In this document: positions 16,577-25,922 of the stretch, piece after piece
Position numbering within the stretch: the first letter of the stretch is position 1
How the letters are laid out: every line of letters starts with the position of its first letter
Translations under genes and position numbers: made by a program
Assembly: GCF_019345465.1 (NCBI RefSeq)
Contig: NZ_JAHKRC010000016.1
Span: 1-64,000 of the forward strand
Reading direction: 5' to 3'
DNA from: Pseudomonas sp. NKUCC02_KPG
GTDB taxonomy: Bacteria; Pseudomonadota; Gammaproteobacteria; Pseudomonadales; Pseudomonadaceae
DNA length: 64,000 nucleotides
Notes under the pieces: generated by a model
Databases searched by the model: none
What the model saw: the letters and a program-made list of their open reading frames with translations, nothing else
Told to the model about the DNA's origin: nothing

Positions 16577-17581
16577 ATGCCTGCAACCGCTTCGAACAAA
16601 CCGCTCATTCGTCGTAGCCGACTCTGGCAAGCCCTGACCCTGGCCGTCGTCAGTACAGGGCTTGCGACACTGGTCAGCGCCGATGACAGCGATGTCCCTT
16701 CGCTGGCCGGCAAACGCATCGCCATCAGCATGACGGGCACCAGTCATTATTTCGATGTGAAAGCCTTTGAAGCGCAGGTCGAGGAGGTCAAGCGCCTTGG
16801 CGGCACGCCGATCACCCTGGATGCCGGGCGCAATGATAAAAATCTGGTGACGCAACTGCAGACGGTGGTGACGCAAAAGCCGGATGCCGTGATCCAGACC
16901 CTGGGCACCCTGAGTGTGATTGACCCGTGGCTCAAGCGCATCAGCAAAGCCGGTATACCGCTGTTCACCATCGACGCACCCTCGCAATACAGCCTCAACA
17001 ACACCACTTCGGACAATGTCGCCACGGGTAAAAACCTGGCCGGGCAACTGGTGGCAGACAGCGGTGGCAAGGGCAATATTCTGGTGTTCAACGGCTTCTA
17101 TGGCGTGCCGGTGTGCGCGATCCGTTATGACCAGCTCAAGCTGGCCCTCAAGGATCATCCTGAACTCAACATCATCGACCCCGAACTGCGGGATGTGATC
17201 CCCAACACCGTGCAGGATGCCTACAGCCAGGTCAGCGCGCTGCTCAACAAATACCCCAAGGGCAGCGTCACCGCGATCTGGTCCGCCTGGGATATTCCCC
17301 AACTGGGCGCCAGCAAGGCGCTGGTGGACGCCGGGCGCACGGAGATCAAAACCTATGGTGTCGACGGCACGCCTGAAGTGCTTGAGCTGCTTAAGCGCGA
17401 GGACTCACCGGTGGGCGCAGTGGTGGCCCAGCAACCGGCACTGATCGGTAAAACCGCCGTGCAGAATGTGGCGCGCTATCTGGCCGGGCAGCATGACTTG
17501 CCCAAGGAAACCCAGGTGCCGACGTTGCTCACTACCGCGGCCAACCTTGAGCAGGTGCAACGTCTGCGAGGCGATCAGTGA
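16577..17581 (+). CDS. ABC importer periplasmic binding protein (ribose/LacI-like fold)
   Basis: Type I periplasmic binding protein (Peripla_BP_4 class), 334 aa, with an export signal ending near residue 35 (LATLVSA). It has sugar-type features: KRIAISMTGTSHYFDVK, alternating strand-helix units, and a hinge near VTAIWSAWDIPQLGASKAL. It is first in a four-gene importer set with ABC and two permease genes, linked by GTGA and ATGA overlaps. It follows catA by 141 bp, so the ligand could be an aromatic or another carbon source and not necessarily a sugar. CAGGAA precedes the ATG. Ligand unknown. Confidence 0.85.
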   Translation: MPATASNKPLIRRSRLWQALTLAVVSTGLATLVSADDSDVPSLAGKRIAISMTGTSHYFDVKAFEAQVEEVKRLGGTPITLDAGRNDKNLVTQLQTVVTQKPDAVIQTLGTLSVIDPWLKRISKAGIPLFTIDAPSQYSLNNTTSDNVATGKNLAGQLVADSGGKGNILVFNGFYGVPVCAIRYDQLKLALKDHPELNIIDPELRDVIPNTVQDAYSQVSALLNKYPKGSVTAIWSAWDIPQLGASKALVDAGRTEIKTYGVDGTPEVLELLKREDSPVGAVVAQQPALIGKTAVQNVARYLAGQHDLPKETQVPTLLTTAANLEQVQRLRGDQ

Positions 17582-19122
17582 TTCCCCCCGCGCTGCATCT
17601 GCAGGGTATCGCCAAGCGCTTCGGGCCTACCCAGGCGCTGGACGGCGTAGACCTGTGGGTCGAGCGCGGCTCGATTCACGGCCTGGTGGGTGAGAACGGC
17701 GCCGGCAAATCGACCCTGATCAAGGTACTGGCTGGCATCCACCGGGCCGACAGCGGCACCCTGGCGATCGACGGGCAGCCCTTTACTGCGTTGAGTCCGC
17801 GTCAGGTCGAGGCCTTGGGCGTACATTTCATTCATCAGGAGCGTCTGTTGCCCGCCCGTTTTACCGTGGGTGAAGCGCTGTTCTTTGGTCATGAACTCAG
17901 GTGCGGCCCTTTTGTCCGGCGCCGCGCCCAGGACCGTGAGGCGGCACGGCTGTTACGTGAGTACTTTGATCTGGAGTTCCCGGCGGGCGCACTCGTCAGC
18001 GAGCTGGACAGTGCGCAGCGTCAGATTCTGCAAATTACCCGGGCCTTGCTGGCCAAGCCCAAAATACTGGTGTTCGACGAACCCAGCGTGTCCCTGGTCA
18101 AGCGCGAAGTCGATCAGCTGTTGGCAATCATTCGTCGTTTGCGCGATCAAGGCCTGACGATTGTGTATATCTCTCACTACCTGCAGGAAATCGAAAGCCT
18201 GTGCGATCAGGTTACGGTGCTGCGCAATGGTCGGGCCGTGGCGGTGGTCGATCCGCGTACCACCTCGACCACGCAGATTGCCCGGCTGATGGTCAATCGC
18301 GACGTCGGCGAGATGTACCCCAAAGATGTGGTCAAGCCGGGTGAGGTGGTGCTTGAACTCAAGGGTTTGGGTTTTGGTTCTGCGTATCACGACATCAATG
18401 TGAGCCTGCGCCGGGGCGAGGTGCTGGGGCTGACCGGACTGGTGGGGTCCGGTGCCAAGGAACTGCTTAAAAGCCTGTTCGGCCTGGTGCAGCCCGACCG
18501 TGGCAGTGTGCACTTGCAGGGGCGCCTTGTGCGCCTCAAGTCCCCCCGCGACGCCGTTCGCAAAGGCATTGCGCTGGTTCCTGAAGAACGCCGCAGCCAC
18601 GGGGTAGCGCCGCTGCTGTCAGTGCTTGAAAACCTGACCCTGGCCGGGCTTTCGCGGTTCAGCCGCTGGGGGCTGATGAACCCCGCGGCCGAGGCCCGGG
18701 AAAGCGAACGACTGATCGCTGAACTGGGTATCAAGACTGCGGGCCGCGACGCCCCGGTCCGGCAACTGAGTGGCGGCAATCAGCAAAAAGTCGCACTGGG
18801 TAAATGGCTGGGTCGCGGCTGCGCGGTGTACCTGCTTGACGAGCCCAGTGTGGGGGTCGACATCGGGGCCAAGGTCGAGATCTATCGCCTGATCGGCCGC
18901 CTTGCCCAGCAAGGCGCGGCAGTGCTGGTGCTGTCCTCGGACTTGCCGGAGCTGATGGGTATTACCGACCGGATTCTGGTGATGCACCGTGGGGCCCTGG
19001 CCGGTGAGTTCGATGCACGCCAGGTCGACAGCGACCGTTTGCTGGCCTGCGCCACAGGGGCCCGTGAGTTGTCCGCCCCGTGCCTTTCTTTCGAGCGGGA
19101 GCCTGAACATGCCTTCGTCTGA
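17578..19122 (+). CDS. ABC importer ATPase, duplicated domains (RbsA/MglA type)
   Basis: ATPase of 514 aa with two fused nucleotide-binding domains. The N-terminal half has Walker A GENGAGKST and Walker B KILVFDEPSVSL, with an altered signature (SELDSAQRQ). The C-terminal half has a degenerate P-loop (GLVGSGAKELLKSLFG) but a proper signature LSGGNQQKVALGKWL, the usual asymmetry of RbsA-type proteins. The GTG start overlaps the binding-protein stop by 4 bp. Confidence 0.93.
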   Translation: MIPPALHLQGIAKRFGPTQALDGVDLWVERGSIHGLVGENGAGKSTLIKVLAGIHRADSGTLAIDGQPFTALSPRQVEALGVHFIHQERLLPARFTVGEALFFGHELRCGPFVRRRAQDREAARLLREYFDLEFPAGALVSELDSAQRQILQITRALLAKPKILVFDEPSVSLVKREVDQLLAIIRRLRDQGLTIVYISHYLQEIESLCDQVTVLRNGRAVAVVDPRTTSTTQIARLMVNRDVGEMYPKDVVKPGEVVLELKGLGFGSAYHDINVSLRRGEVLGLTGLVGSGAKELLKSLFGLVQPDRGSVHLQGRLVRLKSPRDAVRKGIALVPEERRSHGVAPLLSVLENLTLAGLSRFSRWGLMNPAAEARESERLIAELGIKTAGRDAPVRQLSGGNQQKVALGKWLGRGCAVYLLDEPSVGVDIGAKVEIYRLIGRLAQQGAAVLVLSSDLPELMGITDRILVMHRGALAGEFDARQVDSDRLLACATGARELSAPCLSFEREPEHAFV

Positions 19123-20104
19123 AATCCTCGCCCGGCCTTTAGTGCGCAGGCTGGGCCTGCTGGTGCTGCGCCGGGGTTCACTGCTGGCGTTCCTGCTGAT
19201 TCTGGCGGTGTTCGCGGTCAGCGCGCCCAACTTTCTCAGCCCGGGCAACATTGCCAACGTGTTTGCCCAGTCGGCGATCCTGGGCATCCTCGCCTTTGGC
19301 CTCACCTGCGTGGTGATCGGCGGTGGTTCCAACGTTGTTTCGGGCGGTCTCGATCTGTCCCTGGCGGCCAATCTGGGCCTGTGTGCGGCGGTCTACAGCA
19401 GCCTGAACAACGCGGGACTGCAGGCCGGGGAGGCTATTGGCCTGACCTTGCTCTGCGGGCTGGCCGTCGGTGCCCTGAACGGTTTTACCGTGGTGGTGCT
19501 GCGCCTGCCGCCACTGCTCGCAACCCTGGCGAGCATGAACCTGATTGCCGGGCTGGAGCTGGTACTGACCCAGAACAGCGTGTTGCCCACCGATTCGGCG
19601 TTGCTGGACACCCTGGCCAATGGCGAGTGGCTGCAGGTGCCTGCGCTGGCCTGGGTGCTGCTGGGTGTGGCGTTGTTGCTGGGCCTGCTGATTCAGCACA
19701 GTCCTTATGGATTGCGTTTGTACGCGGTAGGCGAATACCCCGAGGCGGCACGGGCCGCCGGGTTGGGGGTGGGCCGCTACGTGTTTTCCAGTTACCTGAT
19801 CGCGGGGCTGTGCGCCGCCATTGCCGCCTTTTGCTCGGCCGCGTATTTCAGCGGCAGCACCACGGGTTCCGGAGAAATGCTGCTCTCGGTCGTGGCCATC
19901 GCTTTTCTGGGGGTGGTGTTTTCAAGGCGGCTGGTGGCGAACATCCCCGGCACGTTGTTGGCGACGCTGTTGCTGGGTTTTTTGATTAACGGTTTCCAAC
20001 TGCTGAACATCGCCAGCTTCTGGGTCAATGGTGTGCAGGGGGTCCTTATTTTAGTGGTGGTGGCCATGTCCAGCGCCTTGCGCACAGAGGAGGGCGGACA
20101 ATGA
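19109..20104 (+). CDS. ABC importer permease 1 (RbsC-like)
   Basis: BPD_transp_2-type permease, 331 aa, about 9 membrane segments. Motifs include NIANVFAQSAILGILAFGLT and SGGLDLSLAANLGLCAAVYS, close to the RbsC EGGIDLSVG motif. The start at 19109 overlaps the ATPase gene by 14 bp and overlaps the second permease by 4 bp at its end. Two different permeases imply a heterodimeric membrane channel. Confidence 0.9.
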   Translation: MPSSEILARPLVRRLGLLVLRRGSLLAFLLILAVFAVSAPNFLSPGNIANVFAQSAILGILAFGLTCVVIGGGSNVVSGGLDLSLAANLGLCAAVYSSLNNAGLQAGEAIGLTLLCGLAVGALNGFTVVVLRLPPLLATLASMNLIAGLELVLTQNSVLPTDSALLDTLANGEWLQVPALAWVLLGVALLLGLLIQHSPYGLRLYAVGEYPEAARAAGLGVGRYVFSSYLIAGLCAAIAAFCSAAYFSGSTTGSGEMLLSVVAIAFLGVVFSRRLVANIPGTLLATLLLGFLINGFQLLNIASFWVNGVQGVLILVVVAMSSALRTEEGGQ

Positions 20105-21084
20105 CCACGCTCGCTGCAACGCCCGTGTCTACGCTGTTTTTATCCCGCGCATTGCGGGGGATCCTGCCGCTATTGATCGTCGTGATCGTTGGGTTTTTCG
20201 CGGCGACAGCGCCGGGGTTCTTGACCCTCGGCAACCTGAGCAGCCTGCTGCTGAACAATTTTGTGCTGCTGGCGATAATTGCCATCGGCATGACCTGGGC
20301 GGTGGCGGCAGGGGGGATCGACTTGTCGGTGGGCACGGCGCTGGACTTCGCCAGCCTGGCCTTTGTGGTGGTGCTCAATGGCGGTCATGGCCTGGCCATT
20401 GCGATACCCGCAGCCTTGCTCGCCGGGGTGCTGGTGGGCGGCTTCAATGCGGGGCTGATCGCAGGTCTTGGCATTACGCCGTTTCTGGCAACCCTGGGTA
20501 CGTTGTTTATCGGCATCAGCGTTCAGCAATTACTGTCTGAAGGGGGGCAGCCGATCTACATCGCGCAGAGTGTTTTGCCGGGGCTCACCGGTATGACGTG
20601 GCTGGGGGTGCCGCTGCCGTTGTGGCTGGTACTGGGCGTGGCGGTGGGGTACGGGGTGATACTGGCCCGAGGGCGACTGGGGCGAGAAATCCTGGCGGTT
20701 GGCACCCAGGTGCAACTGGCGCGCTACTCGGGGCTGTCAATCCGCGTGATCAGCCTCAAGGTGTTTATCGCCAGTGCGCTGGCCTGTGCCGTGGCCGGGA
20801 TTGTGCTCAGTTCCACGGTCAACGCCTACGTGCCGATGTCGGGCAATGCGTTCTTGATCAATGCCATTGGAGCGGTGTTCATGGGCACCACCCTGAGCCG
20901 AACCGGGCGCGCCAACATCCCCGGCACGTTGCTGGGGGTGTTGTTCATCAATGTGATTGCCAATGGTCTGTTGCTGATTGGCTGGAACTTCTATTGGCAG
21001 CAGGTGGCGACCGGCGCGCTGATTTTGCTGGTGCTGGCGTTCAGTTTCGCCAGCCGCCGCCTGCAGTTGGGGCACTCGTCGTGA
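20101..21084 (+). CDS. ABC importer permease 2 (RbsC-like)
   Basis: Second permease, 327 aa. The cognate motif AAGGIDLSVGTALDFASLAF is intact, so this subunit is the more canonical of the two. Overlaps permease 1 by ATGA. Its stop is only 1 bp away from the converging stop of the monooxygenase-like gene at 21086, so no terminator separates them. Confidence 0.9.
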   Translation: MTTLAATPVSTLFLSRALRGILPLLIVVIVGFFAATAPGFLTLGNLSSLLLNNFVLLAIIAIGMTWAVAAGGIDLSVGTALDFASLAFVVVLNGGHGLAIAIPAALLAGVLVGGFNAGLIAGLGITPFLATLGTLFIGISVQQLLSEGGQPIYIAQSVLPGLTGMTWLGVPLPLWLVLGVAVGYGVILARGRLGREILAVGTQVQLARYSGLSIRVISLKVFIASALACAVAGIVLSSTVNAYVPMSGNAFLINAIGAVFMGTTLSRTGRANIPGTLLGVLFINVIANGLLLIGWNFYWQQVATGALILLVLAFSFASRRLQLGHSS

Positions 21085-21085
21085 T

Positions 21086-22312
21086 CTATCCGGCCTTGAG
21101 GCTATTGCCGATCTGCCACACATACAGTGGCTCAGTCCCGTTGACGGCCCAGTCACCGACTATCCGTGCCTTGTATATCCACGGGTTGTGGGAGGCTGCC
21201 GTGCGGGCATTGCGCCAATGGCGATCCAGCGCCTTGCTCACACTGACCCCTGAAGCCCCCAGGGCGTTGAACAGATCGCTGGTCGCCCGCAGGATCAACT
21301 CCGACACCACGACCTGAGCTTTTGACGTCTCGATTTCGGCATCGATGTTGGCCTGGCGCTCGGCGTCTGTGTCCTGGGCCAGTCGCGCTACATAGGCCCG
21401 TTGCAGAGGTTCCGCCGAGCGCAGAGTAGCCGCTTCGGCCGCATACACCTGGGCCGATATCTGCCCGACCACCTGCAGGATCTGGGCGTCGCCACTGGCG
21501 GTGTCGGCATTGCCGTGGCTGAACACCCGTTTGCGTTCGCGAACCTCTTGGGCAATATCCCGTTCCACGGCACGGCCAATGCCCGCCAGTACGGCCAGCA
21601 GCACCAATTGATAAAACGCCGTCTGGTATTTAAACCGCGTCTCGAAGGGAATCACGTGTTCGGCGCTCAGGGGGACATCCACATACTGCGAGGTGCCGCT
21701 GCCGGTGGTGCGCTGCCCGAAGCCGTCCCAATCATCGCTCTGGGTCACGCCGGGGTGACTTGCATGCACCAGCGCAATCACGTCGGCGCCGTTGTCGGAG
21801 CGTTGGGCGTACACATCGATCCAGTCGGCAAAGATACTGCCGGTGCTGTAGTACTTGGCCCCGTTGAGCAGGTAGTTCTCACCGTGGGGGGTGATTTTGG
21901 TGAGGATTTCCCCCAGTTTGACCGCGCCGACCTCGGTCCAGCCATTGCCTACCAGTTCACCTGCCACAAAGCGTGCGAACCAGGCCCCGCGTAACGGGCC
22001 AGGAGGTGCATTGAGGCGGTCTTCGACAAACGCAAAATGGCCGCGCAGTGATTGTGGAATGTTGGAGTCGGCTTCGGCCAGCTCGATCAGCAACTGGAAC
22101 AATTGACCGATGGACGCACCGGCACCGCCATACTCGACGGGCACTCTGATTGCGCCAAAACCGGCCTGTTTCAACCAGCGAATGGGCTCGTAGGGCAGCT
22201 CGCGAGCGTGTTCGCGTTCAACATTGCCGGCGGCGATTTTGCGGAACAAGGGACGAAAGCGATTGGCCAGGGTTTCGTAGTCGGTACCCGCGGACAGAGG
22301 TGAAGCGGTCAT
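21086..22312 (-). CDS. Acyl-CoA dehydrogenase-fold flavin monooxygenase (DszC/SfnB-like)
   Basis: Protein of 408 aa in the acyl-CoA dehydrogenase superfamily branch that uses reduced flavin and oxygen (DszC, SfnB/SfnC, often in sulfur acquisition). Evidence: IRVPVEYGGAGASIGQLFQL, SDDWDGFGQRTTGSGT and the C-terminal LDRHWRNARTAASHNP, typical of that branch; the EGTSE catalytic motif of true acyl-CoA dehydrogenases is absent. The start at 22312 has AGGAG. It is divergent from an NtaA/SnaA-type monooxygenase. Likely needs a separate flavin reductase, which I do not see here. Confidence 0.8.
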   Translation of the reverse strand: MTASPLSAGTDYETLANRFRPLFRKIAAGNVEREHARELPYEPIRWLKQAGFGAIRVPVEYGGAGASIGQLFQLLIELAEADSNIPQSLRGHFAFVEDRLNAPPGPLRGAWFARFVAGELVGNGWTEVGAVKLGEILTKITPHGENYLLNGAKYYSTGSIFADWIDVYAQRSDNGADVIALVHASHPGVTQSDDWDGFGQRTTGSGTSQYVDVPLSAEHVIPFETRFKYQTAFYQLVLLAVLAGIGRAVERDIAQEVRERKRVFSHGNADTASGDAQILQVVGQISAQVYAAEAATLRSAEPLQRAYVARLAQDTDAERQANIDAEIETSKAQVVVSELILRATSDLFNALGASGVSVSKALDRHWRNARTAASHNPWIYKARIVGDWAVNGTEPLYVWQIGNSLKAG

Positions 22313-22474
22313 GGCAGTTCTCCTGAAATGGAAGATTCCTGTCATGGGGGATTGCATGGTTTGTGCCGTTGGCGACAAGCCCGCAAAGCCTGGGATTCGC
22401 TCAAGCCAACTGACTGCTGGCCAACAGTTAAAAGCCAAGGTGTACGAAAACAGCACAGCCACCCTCACGAATAC

Positions 22475-22565
22475 CCCTGTGGGAGCGGGCTTGCTCGCGG
22501 GGGTATCGCCGCGGTTTAACTCAAGGATCGCGGCGCCCGTATCTCGACCAGGCCCGCTCCCGCAG
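22475..22565. repeat. REP pair in the divergent intergenic region
   Basis: CCCTGTGGGAGCGGGCTTGC, followed by TCGCGG (22475-22500), and the inverted partner GGCCCGCTCCCGCAG (22551-22565) form a REP-type cruciform in the 319-bp gap between the two monooxygenase genes. The rest of the gap shows no gene. Confidence 0.8.
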
Positions 22566-22631
22566 AGCAGGCGTAGAACCGGCACGGCCTGTGCAACAGC
22601 GCCTGCAATGTGTAGCGTCAGGAGCAATTCG

Positions 22632-24032
22632 ATGTCCCGTGAAATCCGTTTGAATGCCTTCGACATGAACTGCGTCGGCCATCAGTCCCCGGGCCTGTGG
22701 GCCCATCCCCGTGACCGCTCGTGGCAGTACAAGGATCTTGAATACTGGACCGACCTGGCCAGGATCCTGGAGCGTGGCAAGTTTGACGGGCTGTTTATCG
22801 CCGATGTGCTGGGGATCTATGACGTGTATCGCGGCAATGGCGATGCGGCGATCCGCCAGGGCGCACAGGTGCCGGTCAATGATCCGCTGCAATTGATCCC
22901 GCCAATGGCCCTGGTGACGGAGCACCTGGGGTTTGGCCTGACCGCGTCGTTGTCGTTCGAGCATCCGTACCCCTTTGCCCGGCGCCTGTCGACGCTTGAC
23001 CACCTGACCAAGGGCCGCGCGGGCTGGAACATTGTCACCTCCTACCTTGAAAGCGGTGCCAAGAACATCGGCCAGCAAACCCTAACCGAGCACGATGCCC
23101 GCTATGACTATGCCCAGGAGTATCTGGAGGTTTGCTACAAGCTGTGGGAAGGCAGTTGGGAAGAGGGCGCCATCCTGCGTGACCGTGAACGGCGGGTGTT
23201 CAGTGACCCGAGCAAAATCCATGAAATCCGCCACGACGGCAAACATTTCCAGGTTCCGGGCATCCACCTGTGCGAACCCTCGCCGCAGCGTACGCCGGTG
23301 CTCTATCAGGCTGGCGCCTCCAGCCGGGGCAAGCAGTTCGCAGCCGAGCAGGCCGAGTGTGTGTTTGTGGCCGCGCCGTCCAAGGTGCTGCTGAAAAAAA
23401 CCGTCGCCGATATTCGTCGACGTGCCGCCGAGGCGGGGCGCGACCCCTCGAAAATTCTGATTTTCAACCTGCAGACCGTGATCCTCGGCGAGACCGATGC
23501 ACTGGCCAAGGCCAAGTTCGAAGAATACAAAAGCTATGTCAGCTACGAAGGTGCAATGGCCTTGATCAGTGGCTGGACCGGGATCGATTTCAGCCAGTTC
23601 AAGCCTGACGAGCCCCTCAAGCACGTGCACACCAATGCGATCCAGTCCGCCGTCGAAACCTTCTCCACGGCCGATCCGAACACCCTCTGGACCCCCAATG
23701 CGCTGGCGGACTGGGTGGGCATCGGCGGTTTCGGACCGCTGTTTGTCGGCAGCCCTGAAACCGTGGCTGACCTGCTCGAAGAGTGGGTGGCCGAGACTGA
23801 TGTGGACGGCTTCAACCTGGCTTATGCGGTGACCCACGAGACCTTTATCGATGCCGTGGATTTGCTGGTGCCTGAGCTGCAAAAGCGCGGTGTGTACAAG
23901 AAGGAGTACGCCCCGGGCACCCTGCGCGAGAAGTTGTTTGGCGAAGGTCCCCGCCTGGCTGAAGGACACCCGGGGGCGGGCTATCGCAACCTGGGCGAGC
24001 TTAATCGGGCCCAGGAAAAACAACGGGCCTGA
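22632..24032 (+). CDS. LLM-class FMN-dependent monooxygenase (NtaA/SnaA/DszA type)
   Basis: Bacterial-luciferase-like monooxygenase of 466 aa in the NtaA/SnaA/DszA branch, which uses FMNH2 from a partner reductase to oxidise sulfonates, sulfones or chelators. Motifs: GKFDGLFIADVLGIYDVY, DHLTKGRAGWNIVTSYLESG, YQAGASSRGKQFAAEQAECV and GGFGPLFVGSPETVADLLEE. The ATG at 22632 follows AGGAG; the longer frame from 22311 runs through a REP element and is rejected. Divergent from the DszC/SfnB-like gene and followed by an FAD/NAD(P)-binding gene. Substrate unknown. Confidence 0.88.
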   Translation: MSREIRLNAFDMNCVGHQSPGLWAHPRDRSWQYKDLEYWTDLARILERGKFDGLFIADVLGIYDVYRGNGDAAIRQGAQVPVNDPLQLIPPMALVTEHLGFGLTASLSFEHPYPFARRLSTLDHLTKGRAGWNIVTSYLESGAKNIGQQTLTEHDARYDYAQEYLEVCYKLWEGSWEEGAILRDRERRVFSDPSKIHEIRHDGKHFQVPGIHLCEPSPQRTPVLYQAGASSRGKQFAAEQAECVFVAAPSKVLLKKTVADIRRRAAEAGRDPSKILIFNLQTVILGETDALAKAKFEEYKSYVSYEGAMALISGWTGIDFSQFKPDEPLKHVHTNAIQSAVETFSTADPNTLWTPNALADWVGIGGFGPLFVGSPETVADLLEEWVAETDVDGFNLAYAVTHETFIDAVDLLVPELQKRGVYKKEYAPGTLREKLFGEGPRLAEGHPGAGYRNLGELNRAQEKQRA

Positions 24033-24058
24033 AGCCCGGCGCTGGACACAGCGGGTGA

Positions 24059-24095
24059 GCTGAACGCAGCATGGGTGATCGATCCTGCGTTCAGC
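24059..24095. other. Perfect 11-bp inverted repeat after the monooxygenase
   Basis: GCTGAACGCAG (24059-24069) and CTGCGTTCAGC (24085-24095) with a 15-nt spacer, in the 94-bp gap before the FAD-binding gene. No T tract follows, so partial termination or mRNA processing is possible but not shown. Confidence 0.5.
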
Positions 24096-24126
24096 GCTTA
24101 ATAACTTCAAGAACGAGTGAGTAACC

Positions 24127-25551
24127 ATGAGTGAGCCGCAAACCGGACAGGCAACTCCTGCCATCCGTGAGGCCGATGTATTGATTGTGGGCGGTGGCCT
24201 GAGCGGCACCTTGTTAGCCATGCAACTGCTGCGCTTACCCGGCGCCCGGCGCATCGTGCTGGTGGAGCCCAGGCCCGAGCTGGGCCGGGGCGAGGCTTAC
24301 AGCGCCACCGAACTGGGGCATACCCTGAACGGTAATGCAGCGCGCATGAGCATCGAGCCCGATGATGCCGATGACCTGACACGTTGGTTGCAGGCCCACC
24401 TTGATGACGGCGGCTGGCCGGAGTCGGGTGCCCAGGATCTACCGGCCAGCGAATTGTTCCCGCCCCGCGGGCTGTTCGGCGTGTATGCCCAGCAGCGTCT
24501 GGCGCAGGCACTGATCATCGGCGAGGCGAATGGCTCCAGCCTGACCCATGTGCGCGATGAAGTGATCGACCTGCAAACCCTGGAGCACGGCGTGAGGGTC
24601 ACGCTCAAGGAGGGGGCCCGGTGGCAGGGCGCAGTGGCCGTATTGGCAACCGGCATGTTCCCGGCGGCCCGTACGGCCCAGCGCGAGTCCAGCGGCCTTA
24701 ACGCTGCGGCACTGGACCCGTGGAATGTCGAAGCATTGCGAGCACTGCCGACGGATGCCCGGGTGCTGATCATCGGCTCGGGGCTGACCATGATCGATGC
24801 CCTGGAATCCCTTGACCAGGCGGGTCATCGCGGGCCGATCGACGTGTATTCGCGTCACGGCCTGTTGCCCCATGTGCGCCGTCAGCCGCCCGCCTGGGAG
24901 GATTTTCTGAGCCTGTCGCCGGAGCTGCGCAGCCCCTTGCAGTTGCTGCGCGAACTGCGTCGTCAATGTGCGCTGGCGCAGGCGCAGGGTATCGACTGGC
25001 AGGCGCCGCTGGACACTGTCCGGGTGCACATTCCAAGGCTTTGGAGCCAGGCCAGTGATGCACAGCGCCGTCAATTTGTGCGGCATGCCCGGCCCTGGTG
25101 GGAAAGCCATCACCATCGTTCGCCGCCCCAGGGCAATGCCTTGCTGGAACGGCTGCTCAAGGAAGGTCGGCTGACGGTGCGTGCCGCGTCCCTGCAAGGT
25201 TTAGACAGTGCCGGCCTTCGAATTCGACTGCGTTACCGTGGGCAAACTGAAGCGGTGTGGGTGCAAGGGGATGGGCTGATCAACTCCACCGGCATCGAGT
25301 ACGACTGGCGCCGTGTGGATAAAGCCTTGCCCCGGCAACTGCTGCAGCGTGGGTTGATACGGCCCGGCAACCTGGGGCTGGGCATTGCCGCCGACGCGGG
25401 CGGAGCGGTTTTGAATGCCGACGGCGAGCCGGGACAAAGGCTGTTTGCGATGGGCCCACCGTTGCGTGGCATGTGGTGGGAAAGCACTGCGGTGACGGAC
25501 GTTGCACTACAAGCCAAGGCATTGGCCAATCGGTTGGCTATAGAGTTTTGA
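24127..25551 (+). CDS. FAD/NAD(P)-binding oxidoreductase (NAD_binding_9 type)
   Basis: Protein of 474 aa with two dinucleotide folds: LIVGGGLSGTLLAM near residue 19 and VLIIGSGLTMIDALESL in the middle. The C-terminal half has GLINSTGIEYDW and ALANRL. I recognise the NAD_binding_9 class, often fused or adjacent to flavin monooxygenases and siderophore genes, but not a specific enzyme. It follows the NtaA-type gene and could supply reducing power or oxidise its product; that is inference. Start chosen at the ATG with GTGAGTAACC upstream. Confidence 0.78.
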   Translation: MSEPQTGQATPAIREADVLIVGGGLSGTLLAMQLLRLPGARRIVLVEPRPELGRGEAYSATELGHTLNGNAARMSIEPDDADDLTRWLQAHLDDGGWPESGAQDLPASELFPPRGLFGVYAQQRLAQALIIGEANGSSLTHVRDEVIDLQTLEHGVRVTLKEGARWQGAVAVLATGMFPAARTAQRESSGLNAAALDPWNVEALRALPTDARVLIIGSGLTMIDALESLDQAGHRGPIDVYSRHGLLPHVRRQPPAWEDFLSLSPELRSPLQLLRELRRQCALAQAQGIDWQAPLDTVRVHIPRLWSQASDAQRRQFVRHARPWWESHHHRSPPQGNALLERLLKEGRLTVRAASLQGLDSAGLRIRLRYRGQTEAVWVQGDGLINSTGIEYDWRRVDKALPRQLLQRGLIRPGNLGLGIAADAGGAVLNADGEPGQRLFAMGPPLRGMWWESTAVTDVALQAKALANRLAIEF

Positions 25552-25593
25552 CCTGACAGACCGCGTCGGCCGCATTCACTGTCTGGCACAAAT

Positions 25594-25685
25594 CCCTGTG
25601 GGAGCGGGCTTGCTCGCGATGGCATCTACGCGGTACGGCTGAAAGACCGCGTCCTCAGCATCGCAGGCAAGCCAGCTCCTGCAGG
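25594..25685. repeat. REP pair
   Basis: CCCTGTGGGAGCGGGCTTGC (from 25594) and the inverted partner GCAAGCCAGCTCCTGCAGG ending near 25685. It lies in the 371-bp gap between the FAD-binding gene and the binding-protein gene; the remainder (25686-25922) shows no gene. Confidence 0.75.
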
Positions 25686-25922
25686 TCTTGCGCTAGCCCC
25701 TGAATCTGCGTCCCGGACATAGAATCGGACACGCACAATGGCCATATAAATCCCCTTTTGGCCTGCCTCCCTCTGTGATCGGTTCTGGCTGTCGGCAAGA
25801 ATCAACCCCACCACTCAAATAACAACAAATCCTTTCGTCCTTACCCTCGGCCTTCTAAAGGCCTCTGCCGTGTACAGAACATAACAACTATCGATCTCAC
25901 GCCGAACCTGGGGAACTGATCC

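Noticed and set aside
22368..22385. Sigma54-like GG-N10-GC (TTGGCGACAAGCCCGCAA) upstream of the NtaA-type gene
   Set aside because: Only the GG and GC dinucleotides match; the rest departs from TGGCACG-N4-TTGC and it lies about 250 bp from the start.
22311..22631. N-terminal extension of the NtaA-type monooxygenase
   Set aside because: It would be translated through a REP element and lacks similarity to the family; the ATG at 22632 has AGGAG.
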